Assembly: GCF_027213645.1 (NCBI RefSeq)
Contig: NZ_JAPWGL010000002.1
Coordinates: forward strand, 1,026,555-1,090,554
Reading direction: 5' to 3'
Length of the DNA: 64,000 nt
Origin: Pedobacter rhodius
Lineage (GTDB): Bacteria; Bacteroidota; Bacteroidia; Sphingobacteriales; Sphingobacteriaceae
Shown: positions 8,421 through 18,292 of the stretch, in pieces
How the letters are laid out: every line of letters starts with the position of its first letter
How positions within the stretch are numbered: the stretch's first letter is position 1
Position numbers and translations under genes: made by a program
Notes under the pieces: generated by a model
Database searches by the model: none
Seen by the model: the letters and a program-made list of their open reading frames with translations, nothing else
Told to the model about the DNA's origin: nothing

Positions 8421-9185
8421 CTATTTATGTACTAATTTAATGCTGTTGCTTAATGTTTGATAAATTTCCTGCAATTCAGGCAGGTCTGCAAGCATTGTTA
8501 AATGCTTATTTATGGTACTTTCATCATTCCTGAACGCAGGGCCGGTTTGCACATTTTCCGGCAAATCGACCATTGCCTTATCGGCAGTTTCGGCTATTAA
8601 AGGTCTGATGATATCGAAATTCAAATCATTTTTTGTCAGGATTTGATTTGATAAAGCATATAAGTGATTGGTAAAGTTACAGGCAAAAACCGCAGCAAGG
8701 TGTAATACTTTTCTTTTCGCCCCATCTACTTCATGTACATTACTGCTGAGCTTTTTTGCTAATCGGTTTAAAACTTCAAGTTGACTATCGTCAGAAGCCT
8801 CTAAACAAAGTGGAATCGTTTTAAAATTAACTTCCTTACTTTTTGAAAAGGTTTGCAAAGGATAAAAAACACCTGTATTTTTAATAAATTCAGAAAGAAC
8901 CTTTACATCTGTTGTACCCGATGTATGAACAACTAAGCCTTCTGCAGCTGCCAAATGGCTGGCCACCTCGCTGATTGCATCATCCTTAACCGCAATAATG
9001 TATAAATCTGCTTTATGGTTAATATCCGAAAAGCTGCTTATCGGTTCGGCATTTACCTTTTCGGCAAGTGTAATGGCATTTGTTAAATCCCGGCTAAAAA
9101 CCTGCACAATATTTTCACCCGCTGCTTTTAATGCAATGGCTAAATGTGTAGCAACATTTCCGGAACCTAATAAAACAATATTCAT
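8421..9185 (-). CDS. Rossmann-fold DUF2520 protein (ProC-like oxidoreductase)
   Basis: 254 residues. The N-terminal NAD(P)-binding domain has VLLGSGNVATHLA, followed by the conserved VVHTSGTTDV and FYPLQTFSK segments that mark the Rossmann-like/DUF2520 family. The helical C-terminal domain contains HLAAVFACNFTNHLYAL, as in pyrroline-5-carboxylate reductase-like folds. It is probably a dehydrogenase with an unknown substrate. It lies three bases after ccmF and is presumably co-transcribed, but nothing links it to cytochrome maturation. Confidence 0.82.
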   Translation of the reverse strand: MNIVLLGSGNVATHLAIALKAAGENIVQVFSRDLTNAITLAEKVNAEPISSFSDINHKADLYIIAVKDDAISEVASHLAAAEGLVVHTSGTTDVKVLSEFIKNTGVFYPLQTFSKSKEVNFKTIPLCLEASDDSQLEVLNRLAKKLSSNVHEVDGAKRKVLHLAAVFACNFTNHLYALSNQILTKNDLNFDIIRPLIAETADKAMVDLPENVQTGPAFRNDESTINKHLTMLADLPELQEIYQTLSNSIKLVHK

Positions 9186-9188
9186 TTC

Positions 9189-11654
9189 CTATGCCGTTTT
9201 AGCTTCTTTTCGTCTTCTAAAAATCGACAATAAGAAACCAATAACCATTATAATTGTACCGGCCCAGTAAAGGTTAATGTAAGGGAATTCAATCGCTTTA
9301 AATACAACCCAATCTTTAGCCTGTTGCGGTTTTTCAAAAATCTGCAATTCTACTTTTTTCTCATCAGGTAACACCCTTGAGAAACGGAATTTTAAATCCA
9401 GTTCATCAAGCTTACGTGCAAAATCGAAGGTATTATTTCCTTTAATTAAAAAGATTGGTTCGGTATTGTAAATTTTACCACTTGCATTAATTTCTAATGG
9501 TAAGCCAACTGCAAAATCGCCTTTAGCTAAAGCTAAATCTTTAGCTTTTGGCTGATTATTCAGTGCCTTCACGGTTACAATACCACTTGAAGTATGAATG
9601 GTATCGCCTGCAGAAACCTTTACGATACGTGGTGCCTTATAATTTTCATCATCAGAATGCCCTTCGTGGTCATCATGCGAAGTTTTCTTAATTGCAGCAC
9701 TCGTGATATGGGTATACACATCGTAAGTTAAATAATGTTTTGTATCAGGCGAAGCAATCAAACCCATTTTTTCATTATCCTGAACATGCGGGTGCAGGTT
9801 GAAATCTTCTTTCAGCTTACCTTCATCATTATAAACTTTAAAATTAAGTTCATAAATTGTATTAGGCGCTTCAGTAGTATCACTAACATATGTTACCGTA
9901 TACTTACCCATTTTTTTAGGCTCGTTTTTGTATAACATGATGTTTTCACCCGGCTTTTCAGTCTTTTCGAAATCCTTAACAGGTATAAAATTATTGGTAT
10001 TTATAGATAATGGCTTGTTTGTAGCCGCTGAAATCAGGGCACCTAAAATTAAGAATGCAAAACCGATATGTGCAATTGCAGAACCTGCTAATTTTGCCTT
10101 TCCACCAAATGCAGTGTATAATATAGTTGCATTAGATAAAATGGCAAACAAACAGCTGAAAGTGATTAAAATATACATGGTATTGGTATAGATACCTGCC
10201 ACATATACCAAAGCACCTGTTAAAACAATTGCGAATAAAATAGCAGAAACTAAACTGCTGTAAAATTTACGGGGGTCGGTTCTTTTATATTTTAAATACT
10301 GTGAGAAACCCGAAATTAATGTAATTAAAACCGCAAATGGGGCCTGCCATTGGTTATAATATTTAACGGCATCAATAGGCGGAGAAAACTTGGTTCCAAA
10401 AGCCTTATTAAATACAGGAACAGACGTAGAAAATATCACCTGAATACAGGCCACGGTAACAACCAATGCGCCAATAAACATCCAGAATTCGCGGGAATAC
10501 GTTTCTTCATCCTTAGTTGTAATCGGCAATTCTTTCCATCGTAAAACGATAAGTACAATAGCCATAACAGCAAATACAACGTTGTACAATATCAGGTGTC
10601 CGAACATACCCATATCGGTAAAGGAGTGCACTGAAGTATCACCTAAAATTCCGCTTCGGGTTAAGAAAGATGCATAAAGCACCAACAGGAAACTTAAGAA
10701 AACCAAGGCAATTGCCGTAAAGTAAGCATGACCTGTATTTTTATAGGCAATCATTACGTGTACTGCACCAATTAAGGTTAACCATGGAATTAGTGAGGCA
10801 TTTTCAACCGGGTCCCAGGCCCAGAAACCACCAAAGTTTAAGGCCTCATAAGCCCAGAAAGAACCCATAATGATACCCGTTCCTAAAACCATAACCGCAA
10901 AAAGCGTCCATGGCATTGCAGGTTTAATCCACTCATTATATCGTTTTTGCCAAAGGGCAGCAATACCATAAGCGAAAGGCACTACCATACTTGCAAAACC
11001 TAAAAACAAGGTTGGTGGGTGAATAACCATCCAATAGTTTTGCAATAATGGATTTAAACCTCTGCCGTCAGTAATAAATTTTAGATAATTGGCAAAGTTT
11101 TCAGGATTAGCGAAAACTACTGGCGCCATCGATTTTAGATCGAGGGATTCCCTTAAAAGAATAAACGGAGAGCTTCCTATGCGTTCGCCAAAAATCTCAA
11201 CCCCTAACATCATTGATGTTAAAAACACCTGCGAAAAGGCAACAACCGTCATTACCGGGCGTTCCCATGTTTTAGCTCTCCAAATTAAAAGGCCACCCAA
11301 AAATGATTGCCAGAAAGCCCATAACCAAAAACTTCCTTCTTGTCCTTCCCAAAAAGCAGAAACAATATAATAGATTGGAAGTTGTTTTGACGAATGCCAG
11401 TAAACGTAACTATACTCATTGTAGTGACCTAAAATGAGGTAAAATAAAGTTACACCAATACCTATAATACTTGCCCAGTTAACCAAAAATCCAATTCTAC
11501 CAAGGTTTCTCCAGGATTTATCTTCTAAATTTTTCTCGCGACTGGCATAAAAGTATGCAATTGTTGAAAGTAACGATGCACTAAACGCCAACACAATGAA
11601 AAACTGTCCGATTTTACCCGGCAACAGGTTTTCGCCTATAAATTGAATATCCAT
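9189..11654 (-). CDS. ccmF: Cytochrome c heme lyase subunit CcmF/CcsA-like
   Basis: 821 residues. A polytopic membrane protein with the WWD heme-handling motif (FGGFWAWDPVENASLIPWL) and the conserved His segment IHPPTLFLGF. About 13 membrane helices are followed by a periplasmic domain of roughly 230 residues with a His/Asp-rich run (HDDHEGHSDDE) and a final C-terminal helix. CcmF takes heme from CcmE and attaches it to apocytochrome c in the periplasm. ccmE lies directly upstream with a three-base gap. The His-rich stretch is a local oddity that may bind metal. Confidence 0.93.
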   Translation of the reverse strand: MDIQFIGENLLPGKIGQFFIVLAFSASLLSTIAYFYASREKNLEDKSWRNLGRIGFLVNWASIIGIGVTLFYLILGHYNEYSYVYWHSSKQLPIYYIVSAFWEGQEGSFWLWAFWQSFLGGLLIWRAKTWERPVMTVVAFSQVFLTSMMLGVEIFGERIGSSPFILLRESLDLKSMAPVVFANPENFANYLKFITDGRGLNPLLQNYWMVIHPPTLFLGFASMVVPFAYGIAALWQKRYNEWIKPAMPWTLFAVMVLGTGIIMGSFWAYEALNFGGFWAWDPVENASLIPWLTLIGAVHVMIAYKNTGHAYFTAIALVFLSFLLVLYASFLTRSGILGDTSVHSFTDMGMFGHLILYNVVFAVMAIVLIVLRWKELPITTKDEETYSREFWMFIGALVVTVACIQVIFSTSVPVFNKAFGTKFSPPIDAVKYYNQWQAPFAVLITLISGFSQYLKYKRTDPRKFYSSLVSAILFAIVLTGALVYVAGIYTNTMYILITFSCLFAILSNATILYTAFGGKAKLAGSAIAHIGFAFLILGALISAATNKPLSINTNNFIPVKDFEKTEKPGENIMLYKNEPKKMGKYTVTYVSDTTEAPNTIYELNFKVYNDEGKLKEDFNLHPHVQDNEKMGLIASPDTKHYLTYDVYTHITSAAIKKTSHDDHEGHSDDENYKAPRIVKVSAGDTIHTSSGIVTVKALNNQPKAKDLALAKGDFAVGLPLEINASGKIYNTEPIFLIKGNNTFDFARKLDELDLKFRFSRVLPDEKKVELQIFEKPQQAKDWVVFKAIEFPYINLYWAGTIIMVIGFLLSIFRRRKEAKTA

Positions 11655-11657
11655 TAA

Positions 11658-12092
11658 TTAATTATATTTTTTCTCGCCGTACTTCCCTGCTTCATCAACC
11701 TTACCATCTTTATTGATTTCAACAAGGTTATCATTATATTTTGAAGGGCATTTCATTAAAATTTTCGACGCATAGAACTTGTCCTTATCCATTTTACCGA
11801 TTAGAACCAGCTTTTCAGACTTTTCAAAATCCTGAGGTTTTGTACCACTATAAATCACTTCACGAATTACGCCTTTTTCATCCTTCATATAAAAAGAGAA
11901 ATGATTGGCATCTTTAACTGCATCATAATAGGTACCTTGAGATTTATCCCAATAGCCCATCACGTGCTCTTCTTTATCAGAGCTTGCAGCTTCGCTGAAA
12001 TTAGAATAGGTATCTGTATTGGCATTTAAGCTAAATAAGATTCCAACAGAAATCGCAATGGTAATTAATCCGATTATTGCACTTTTTTTCAT
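11658..12092 (-). CDS. ccmE: Heme chaperone CcmE, Cys variant
   Basis: 144 residues with one N-terminal membrane anchor (residues 5-22) and the small beta-barrel of CcmE. CcmE carries heme covalently from CcmC to CcmF. The heme-binding motif is usually HxxxY; here the aligned residues are Cys115-Pro-Ser-Lys-Tyr119 in ILMKCPSKYND, so the heme-attaching His is replaced by Cys while Tyr is kept. CxxxY variants of CcmE are known from other bacteria and archaea. It is first gene of the ccmE-ccmF-DUF2520 unit. Confidence 0.9.
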   Translation of the reverse strand: MKKSAIIGLITIAISVGILFSLNANTDTYSNFSEAASSDKEEHVMGYWDKSQGTYYDAVKDANHFSFYMKDEKGVIREVIYSGTKPQDFEKSEKLVLIGKMDKDKFYASKILMKCPSKYNDNLVEINKDGKVDEAGKYGEKKYN

Positions 12093-12120
12093 TTTAATGT
12101 ATTGTTCTAAAAGCCGGCAA

Positions 12121-12128
12121 CAAAGATA
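12121..12128 (-). promoter_or_regulatory. -7 box TATCTTTG for ccmE-ccmF
   Basis: Perfect TAnnTTTG on the minus strand, 28 bases before the ccmE ATG. This fits a promoter of its own for the ccmE-ccmF-DUF2520 unit. Confidence 0.6.
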
Positions 12129-12354
12129 GAAAAATAGGCTTAGCGAACATTCTTTTACATTTTTCTTGTCTTTATATTGACAATTAGCTGATAGATTTAA
12201 GCTTATAAAAATACTTTAAATGTTTATTTATAATTGTTCTAAATATATTGTGAATTATCAGGCAACTATAAACAAAAGTTAAAAGTTTAATTATTAAGTT
12301 TGAGGCATCAGATAATAATTCCTTGTACAATTTTGATAACTTAAATCGGATAAA

Positions 12355-13035
12355 ATGAACCCTAAACAGTTCTACAAACTTTTACTATTTATTTTTTTAA
12401 TACCAATGCTAAGTTCTTGCTTCGAGGTAATTGAAGAAATTACCATGCGCAACAATGGAACTGGCGACGTTATTTTAACAATAAACCTAAGCCAGAGCAA
12501 AACTAAAGTAGCATCTGTTATGCTTCTGGACAGTGTTCAAGGTTATAAAGTACCCAGTAAACAAAAAATTCAGCAGGAGTTGGGTGAAGCTGTAGCTTAT
12601 CTCAAAAAATCGGAAGGGATTTCGAATGTAAAAAGTACAAGCGATTTTAATAACTATATCGCCACCATTAGTTTTACTTTCAAAGATGTCTCAAATATTA
12701 ACAACATCACAAAAAACATCTTGGCACAGCAGAAAATAAAGGCTGCGAACACTTCATCTTACAGTTTTAATAAAGCAACGAAAACTTTTACCAGAAAATA
12801 CCAGGCTGTGGCCACCGCGAAAACAGAATTCAATAAACTAAAAAGTAAGGATAAGGCGGTTTTCAACGGTGCAAACTATACCAGCATTTATCGTTTCGAA
12901 TCTCCTGTAATAAGTACAACAAATTCAGCATCCAATCTGTCAAAATCTAAAAAAGCCGTGATGCTGAAAAGCAGCATTATGGATTTAATAAATGGAAAAA
13001 TTAACGTTTCCAATCAAATACAGCTATCTAAATAA
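12355..13035 (+). CDS. Lipoprotein of unknown function
   Basis: 226 residues. The signal peptide ends at a lipobox (LSSC, Cys22), followed by FEVIEEITMRNNGTGDV. The remainder is a beta/alpha mix without membrane segments, with many Asn/Ser/Lys residues. I do not recognise a named family. The stop codon is one base before the ATG of the next gene, so the two are co-transcribed and probably work together at the envelope. The pair, plus the paralogue downstream, sits between the two ccm gene groups on the opposite strand. Confidence 0.75.
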   Translation: MNPKQFYKLLLFIFLIPMLSSCFEVIEEITMRNNGTGDVILTINLSQSKTKVASVMLLDSVQGYKVPSKQKIQQELGEAVAYLKKSEGISNVKSTSDFNNYIATISFTFKDVSNINNITKNILAQQKIKAANTSSYSFNKATKTFTRKYQAVATAKTEFNKLKSKDKAVFNGANYTSIYRFESPVISTTNSASNLSKSKKAVMLKSSIMDLINGKINVSNQIQLSK

Positions 13036-13036
13036 C

Positions 13037-15112
13037 ATGAAGAAAATTCTAATTGCAATCCCCCTCCTATTTCTCGCCAAGCTAAATTACGCTCAGGATT
13101 TGGTTAAGAAAATTCCGGCAAATGCTTTCACGGTTGCCACTATAAAAGGTGATAATGTTTTCAAACTAATGTTTGTAAAAGATTTTAACGAGTCTTTTGT
13201 AGGCAAAAAGCTATTAACAGAGACCTCTAAATCACTTGATAAAAACTTTACCAGCATTGAAGATTTTGGGATAAACCTGGAAAATAATATGTACTATTTT
13301 AATCAGTTGAGCGATAGTATAACTTACAACTGCTTTCTTATTCCAATAAAAGATGCCACAAAATTTGAAAACCTGGTTAACGATAAAGATAAAAAAATTA
13401 GAACTGATGGCGATGTGAAAACGATGATTTTGCCTGATAGTACTGGCCTCATCAAATGGAATAACCGCATGATGTATTTCGTTACCGGTAGCATCAGAAG
13501 TTCTTTTTTTGCCGATTCTGCGAAATCTGCAAAGTATGGAATTAAGGAAATCAGGTATCAAAATAATTATGATGAGACCGCAATGGTTGATGGCGTTGCA
13601 ACTGTTACAACAGATTCTGCTATGGTCAGTACAGCCGAGCCCATGGTGGAAGTTATTGCTCCGCCCGCCGCTGAGGGCTGGACGGTTTATCCGCCAATAA
13701 ATAAGCAAACAATTAATAAAAGCAAGGCTGGTACAAAAAAAAATCCGAAAAAGAAAGCTGCGAAAAAAAGTACAGCGAAGAAAAAATCTGCTGTTAAACC
13801 TAAAAAAACAACACGTACACGGAAATCAGACATTAATGTTCCTGCCGATGATAATTTTACAACGACCGGCAGTGAGGCTGATAGCGTTGCCACAGCAATA
13901 AGTGCCGACGACCAATACGATGAATATCAAAAAGAAAGAGCAGAACAAGATGCCAGGAAAAAGCAATTAGCTTTTGTGTGGATGAGCGCCCAGGCCGATA
14001 AAATTTTCAATTCAAATTACGAATCTATTGAAAATAACAAATCTTATTCAGCGAGTTTAGACAACAAAGCCATTGCTGAACTTTGGGTTTCCAGTATACA
14101 AGATGCATATAACTCAATTGCACCAGAATTTGGCACTTATGGAAGGTCAGGGATTTTAAAAGGTTATGGCAGTTTAAATGCGAAACTTTATATGGATAAA
14201 ACCAGTTTCCGCATTTCTACAGGTTTAGAACTGGCTAAAGAACAAGCCGATGCTTACAAGAAAATAATGAACAGGAAATTAAATAAGAAATTCCTGAAAT
14301 ATGTAAACAGCGACAAAGCAATTGGCTTTATGGGTTATTCTATCGATACCAAGGCCTATCTGGAAGAATTTCCGAAACTGATGAAGCAAACTTACGGCTC
14401 GTTTCTTGGAAAAAACATGGAAGAGGAAATTGAATTAGGTACGGATTTATTCTCGCTTTTATTAGATGAAGAGGCTGTAAGCCAAGTTATTAAAGGCGAT
14501 GCTTTATTTGTAATTAATGGTTTAAGTACAAAAGATGTTACTTATACCACTTACGATTATGATGATGATTACAACAGAAAGGAAGTAACCAAAACCAAAA
14601 AAGAAACCTTGCCCGATTTCTTATTTATGTTTTCTTCGGAAGATAATCGCCTGATGAATAAATTGATTAAATACGGCATAAATAAAAATTATGTTACTGT
14701 AAACGATAACATTTATAAAATTGAAGAGAAGAAAAGTCCGGTTGATATTTACTTTATGATAAAAGATGGTATTGTGTTTTTTGGTAATTCTTTTGCCGAA
14801 TTGCAAAGCATCAGTAACAATAGTTTTAATTCAGCAATTAGCAAAACACATAAAAACCTGCTGGCCAAAAATAACTTCAGCTTTTTATTTAATGCAAAAA
14901 ATTTAGTGGGCAAAGTACCCACTGAAGAAATTGGTGGTGAAGAAACGGCAAAGAAGTTTAATGAAACCTTGGGTAAAATGGGCAATGTTTACATGAAATC
15001 AAATCCAGTTAAGGGGAATGTGGTTTCCGCTGATATCAGTGCTGAAATTCCAAACGGGCATGAAAATGCGTTAAAGTATTTGTTCTCGTTGATTGAAAAT
15101 GCAGCTAAATAA
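13037..15112 (+). CDS. Large exported protein with internal Lys-rich segment (DUF4836-like?)
   Basis: 691 residues from the ATG at 13037, which gives a signal peptide ending at NYAQ; the earlier in-frame ATG overlaps the preceding gene and puts charged residues in front. The N-terminal part (KKIPANAFTVATIKG) and the pattern of scattered model-like beta segments recall DUF4836 proteins, with low certainty. A histone H1-like basic tract of KKK/AKK units spans residues about 228-265, followed by an acidic Asp/Glu-rich region. A segment TYDYDDDYNRKEVTK near residue 510 recurs in the next gene (TYDYNDDFEKVEK), so the two are paralogues. Confidence 0.75.
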   Translation: MKKILIAIPLLFLAKLNYAQDLVKKIPANAFTVATIKGDNVFKLMFVKDFNESFVGKKLLTETSKSLDKNFTSIEDFGINLENNMYYFNQLSDSITYNCFLIPIKDATKFENLVNDKDKKIRTDGDVKTMILPDSTGLIKWNNRMMYFVTGSIRSSFFADSAKSAKYGIKEIRYQNNYDETAMVDGVATVTTDSAMVSTAEPMVEVIAPPAAEGWTVYPPINKQTINKSKAGTKKNPKKKAAKKSTAKKKSAVKPKKTTRTRKSDINVPADDNFTTTGSEADSVATAISADDQYDEYQKERAEQDARKKQLAFVWMSAQADKIFNSNYESIENNKSYSASLDNKAIAELWVSSIQDAYNSIAPEFGTYGRSGILKGYGSLNAKLYMDKTSFRISTGLELAKEQADAYKKIMNRKLNKKFLKYVNSDKAIGFMGYSIDTKAYLEEFPKLMKQTYGSFLGKNMEEEIELGTDLFSLLLDEEAVSQVIKGDALFVINGLSTKDVTYTTYDYDDDYNRKEVTKTKKETLPDFLFMFSSEDNRLMNKLIKYGINKNYVTVNDNIYKIEEKKSPVDIYFMIKDGIVFFGNSFAELQSISNNSFNSAISKTHKNLLAKNNFSFLFNAKNLVGKVPTEEIGGEETAKKFNETLGKMGNVYMKSNPVKGNVVSADISAEIPNGHENALKYLFSLIENAAK

Positions 15113-15115
15113 CAA

Positions 15116-15184
15116 TGCCACGGAAACACAGAAATCACTGAATAAAAAGAAAAAAATTCTATGGTCATCCGTGTTTCCGTGGCA
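15116..15184. repeat. Inverted repeat between the paralogous genes
   Basis: Perfect 14-base arms TGCCACGGAAACAC and GTGTTTCCGTGGCA, 41 bases apart. This is a short intergenic palindrome of the CCACGGAAACAC type. It could form a hairpin in the message but has no T run, so a terminator role is doubtful. Confidence 0.75.
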
Positions 15185-15207
15185 AAATCTTTTATTGGAA
15201 TAAGCTC

Positions 15208-16554
15208 ATGAAGAAATTTTTAAAAATAACAGCAGTGATACTACTATCACTGCTTATTTTTTTCGCAGGAACTTTTAAATACAGGCAATACCGTGCAAAC
15301 CAGGTTTCAATTCCGAAGAATACCAATTCCATAATAAAAGTTGGTATTGATGATATTTATAAAAGCCTTGTTGGTAATATGATTTCTAATCCTGGTTTTT
15401 ATTTTAAATCTGATTTAAAAAAAGATGCGAAATCAAAGTTTGATGGTCTTGAACATGGCTTAAAAATCCCCGCAAGTATCTATTTATACACCATTCAAAA
15501 CCAACCAAAAACAGCATTATTTTCGCGACTGGAAATAAAAAACCTCAACACATTCGAGAATTTTCTGAGAAATGTACTTCAATTTAAAATCGAGAAGAAA
15601 TCAGAGGGTTTGAATTGTGCAAAATCAAAGCCCGGAAATATTGCGATTTACTATAACAGTAAGCACGCTGCATTTGTTGTATCAAATGAATCCGCAGATT
15701 TTGAATTGATACTGACTGATATTTTGAATCAGAAGAACTTTATAGAATTGAATAAAAGCAATTTTAATGCAGTTAAAAAATCGACTGATCACCTTGCTAT
15801 GTCAGATGGCGAACACTTTGCCGTTTTAAATTTCGACAACGGAAAGATTAACTTTAATGACGAGTTCTTTTCTAAAATAATTATTCCTGCTGAAAAACCC
15901 TTGTATAGGCAAATCAGTAACCAAAGCGCAATTAGTTTCTGGCTAAACGCAGATTTCAGAGCGATGCCAAAGCGGACATTAAAACTTAAAAATCTAAGCT
16001 TGGAGCGAGATAGTTTAATTAGGTATTATAAAGGATATGCTGATTTCGAATGGATAAATACCGTTCAGCAAACTGATTCTGTAATTACTTATGATTATAA
16101 TGATGATTTTGAAAAAGTTGAAAAAGTAGCGCTGCAAAAAAGGGAAATACCAAATATTGTTGTTAATGTTTCTGCTGATGCCAGGGGTTTGAAAAACTAC
16201 TTAAACCGTAAGAACATTATCAATTTGGACAGCAACGTTATTAATAAATCGGTATTTCCTTTGTATAATGTTTTTGTTGGCGGTGATGATAAACAGCTTA
16301 TTTTAAGTACCGGTAAATACCATAAATTCGATACAACTAAAGTGGCTACCAGGGATTTCTTTTCCTTAAACGTTAATTTTGAGCGGTTGAATAAACAAAT
16401 TACATTACCCATTTTAACGCGATATTTCAGCAGTTTAACCTTTCTTGAAATTAAGGGCAAAGCGATTGGCAACGGAAAAATAAGCATGAATGGAAAGCTG
16501 GAAATGAAGAATAAAGATATCAATTCATTGTATCAGTTATTTAAAGGTTTGTAA
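15208..16554 (+). CDS. Membrane-anchored/exported paralogue of the preceding protein
   Basis: 448 residues with an uncleaved-looking N-terminal hydrophobic segment (residues 7-22). Similar layout to the upstream protein: an N-terminal IPKNTNSIIKVGIDDIY segment, a central SAISFWLNADF region and the shared TYDYNDDF...REIPNIVVNV segment. It lacks the Lys-rich insertion, which accounts for part of the size difference. Function unknown. It probably belongs to the same transcription unit as the two genes upstream, ending at the strong terminator at 16665. Confidence 0.72.
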   Translation: MKKFLKITAVILLSLLIFFAGTFKYRQYRANQVSIPKNTNSIIKVGIDDIYKSLVGNMISNPGFYFKSDLKKDAKSKFDGLEHGLKIPASIYLYTIQNQPKTALFSRLEIKNLNTFENFLRNVLQFKIEKKSEGLNCAKSKPGNIAIYYNSKHAAFVVSNESADFELILTDILNQKNFIELNKSNFNAVKKSTDHLAMSDGEHFAVLNFDNGKINFNDEFFSKIIIPAEKPLYRQISNQSAISFWLNADFRAMPKRTLKLKNLSLERDSLIRYYKGYADFEWINTVQQTDSVITYDYNDDFEKVEKVALQKREIPNIVVNVSADARGLKNYLNRKNIINLDSNVINKSVFPLYNVFVGGDDKQLILSTGKYHKFDTTKVATRDFFSLNVNFERLNKQITLPILTRYFSSLTFLEIKGKAIGNGKISMNGKLEMKNKDINSLYQLFKGL

Positions 16555-16664
16555 AATTCGTTTTCTAAAGAAATTTGCCAGCAAAAATCTATAAGGCTTA
16601 AAAAGATTGGAACGAAAGCCGACTGAATTTCCACTGCAATGTACATAACCGTACTTTTCCAAAA

Positions 16665-16702
16665 TAAAAAACCTTACAGATGTATACATCTGTAAGGTTT
16701 TT
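16665..16702. terminator. Bidirectional terminator between convergent genes
   Basis: Perfect palindrome AAAAAACCTTACAGATGTA / TACATCTGTAAGGTTTTTT with T runs on both strands, placed between the plus-strand gene ending at 16554 and the minus-strand glutamate dehydrogenase ending at 16738. Confidence 0.88.
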
Positions 16703-16737
16703 TCGCTTTAAGCTTTGGTCTTTAAGCTTTCAGCTAA

Positions 16738-18159
16738 TTAAGGCCAAACGCCTAAATTCATATAGGAAACTGCAATTTTATCGATTGAATTCACAAAAGC
16801 TGCAGTTCTCAAAGTTTGAGTACCCGGTTTATTTTTCAATGTTTCGCGGATTTCATGGTAAGAGTGGATCATGGTATCTTCCAAACCGGAGTTTACCAAT
16901 TCCATTTCTGAGGCACCTTTAACAATCATTAGGCGATGTTCAGGAAGAATAGTTTTACCCGTTAAATTTTCCAAGGTAGCGATCAAATTTGCATTTGAAT
17001 TAGCCGCATAACGATTTTCCATACGACCAAAAGCAACGTGCGAAAGATTTTTCAACCATTCAAAGTAAGAAACCGTAACACCACCGGCATTACAATACAT
17101 ATCCGGAATAATGATACCACCCATTTCGGTAAAGATGGCTTCCGCCTCCGGCGTAGTTGGCCCGTTTGCACCCTCAGCAATAATTTTTGCTTTAATGTTA
17201 CGGATATTAAGTTCAGTAAACTGGTTTTCTAAAGCTGCAGGAACAATGATATCGCAATCCTGCTCCAGGCCTTCCATTGAGTTTTTGAAGTCAGTAGCAC
17301 CTGGGAAACCTAAAATTGAACCGGTATTTTTGCGGTGGGCAAAAACCTCATCAACATTTAAACCATTAGGATTATAAATTGCACCTTCATATTCGCACAA
17401 ACCAACAATCGTTGCACCAAATTCAGCCAGGAATTTAGCAGAGTGGTAACCTACATTACCCAACCCCTGAACAATCACCCTTTTATCTCCTAAACCAGCC
17501 TTAAAACCGATTTTAGCCATATCTTCAGCAACATCTACGCATTCACGAACGGCATACGCAACTCCACGACCGGTAGCTTCCTTACGTCCGCGGATACCGT
17601 GTAAAGCGATCGGCTTACCCGTTACGCAACCTAAAGCATCCAGCTGACCCGGATTCATGGTCATATAAGTATCTGCAATCCAGCTCATTTCGCGTTCACC
17701 TGAACCATAATCCGGTGCAGGAACGTCGATACCAGGACCGATAAAGTTTTTCTTAATTAATTCTGTAGTATAACGGCGGGTGATGGTTTCTAACTCGGCA
17801 ACGCTATATTGTTTGGTGTTAATTTTGATACCACCTTTTGCACCGCCAAAGGGAACATTTACGATGGCACATTTGTATGTCATCAGAGCTGCAAGCGCCA
17901 TAACCTCATCTTCGTTAACCATTTCGCTGTAACGAATACCACCTTTGGTTGGGCTCATGTGATGCGAGTGTTCTACACGCCACGCATCAATTACTTCGAA
18001 ACCGTTTCCACGACGAATAGGAAATTGGAAACGATACACACTGTTACACGCTTTAATCTGGTTCAATAAACCTTCCGGATGATTGGTGAATTGAGCCGCA
18101 CTGTCAAAGTTCTTGCATACATCAGCAAAAAACTTGTTCTCGTCTGCTAGATTAGCCAT
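16738..18159 (-). CDS. gdhA: Glu/Leu/Phe/Val dehydrogenase (glutamate dehydrogenase)
   Basis: 473 residues. Oxidative deamination of glutamate to 2-oxoglutarate and ammonia with NAD(P), or the reverse. The catalytic Lys sits in PFGGAKGGIKI; PAPDYGSGEREMSW is the conserved substrate-domain block and VQGLGNVGYHSAKFL is the dinucleotide fold. The length is that of hexameric GDH with a slight extension. The gene lies between ccmD and the terminator and may be read through from the ccmBCD unit, although a 133-base gap suggests its own start site. Coenzyme preference is not evident. Confidence 0.93.
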   Translation of the reverse strand: MANLADENKFFADVCKNFDSAAQFTNHPEGLLNQIKACNSVYRFQFPIRRGNGFEVIDAWRVEHSHHMSPTKGGIRYSEMVNEDEVMALAALMTYKCAIVNVPFGGAKGGIKINTKQYSVAELETITRRYTTELIKKNFIGPGIDVPAPDYGSGEREMSWIADTYMTMNPGQLDALGCVTGKPIALHGIRGRKEATGRGVAYAVRECVDVAEDMAKIGFKAGLGDKRVIVQGLGNVGYHSAKFLAEFGATIVGLCEYEGAIYNPNGLNVDEVFAHRKNTGSILGFPGATDFKNSMEGLEQDCDIIVPAALENQFTELNIRNIKAKIIAEGANGPTTPEAEAIFTEMGGIIIPDMYCNAGGVTVSYFEWLKNLSHVAFGRMENRYAANSNANLIATLENLTGKTILPEHRLMIVKGASEMELVNSGLEDTMIHSYHEIRETLKNKPGTQTLRTAAFVNSIDKIAVSYMNLGVWP

Positions 18160-18292
18160 TATTTATTTTTTATGAATTAAGTATGGCGCAAAATTGCCTA
18201 AAAAAACCGCATATATCCAAATGAAAAAATACTTAGTGTAAAGCCAACACCTATCAATTTTAACAGGAAAAATAGGTTTAAACTGTTTAAAC

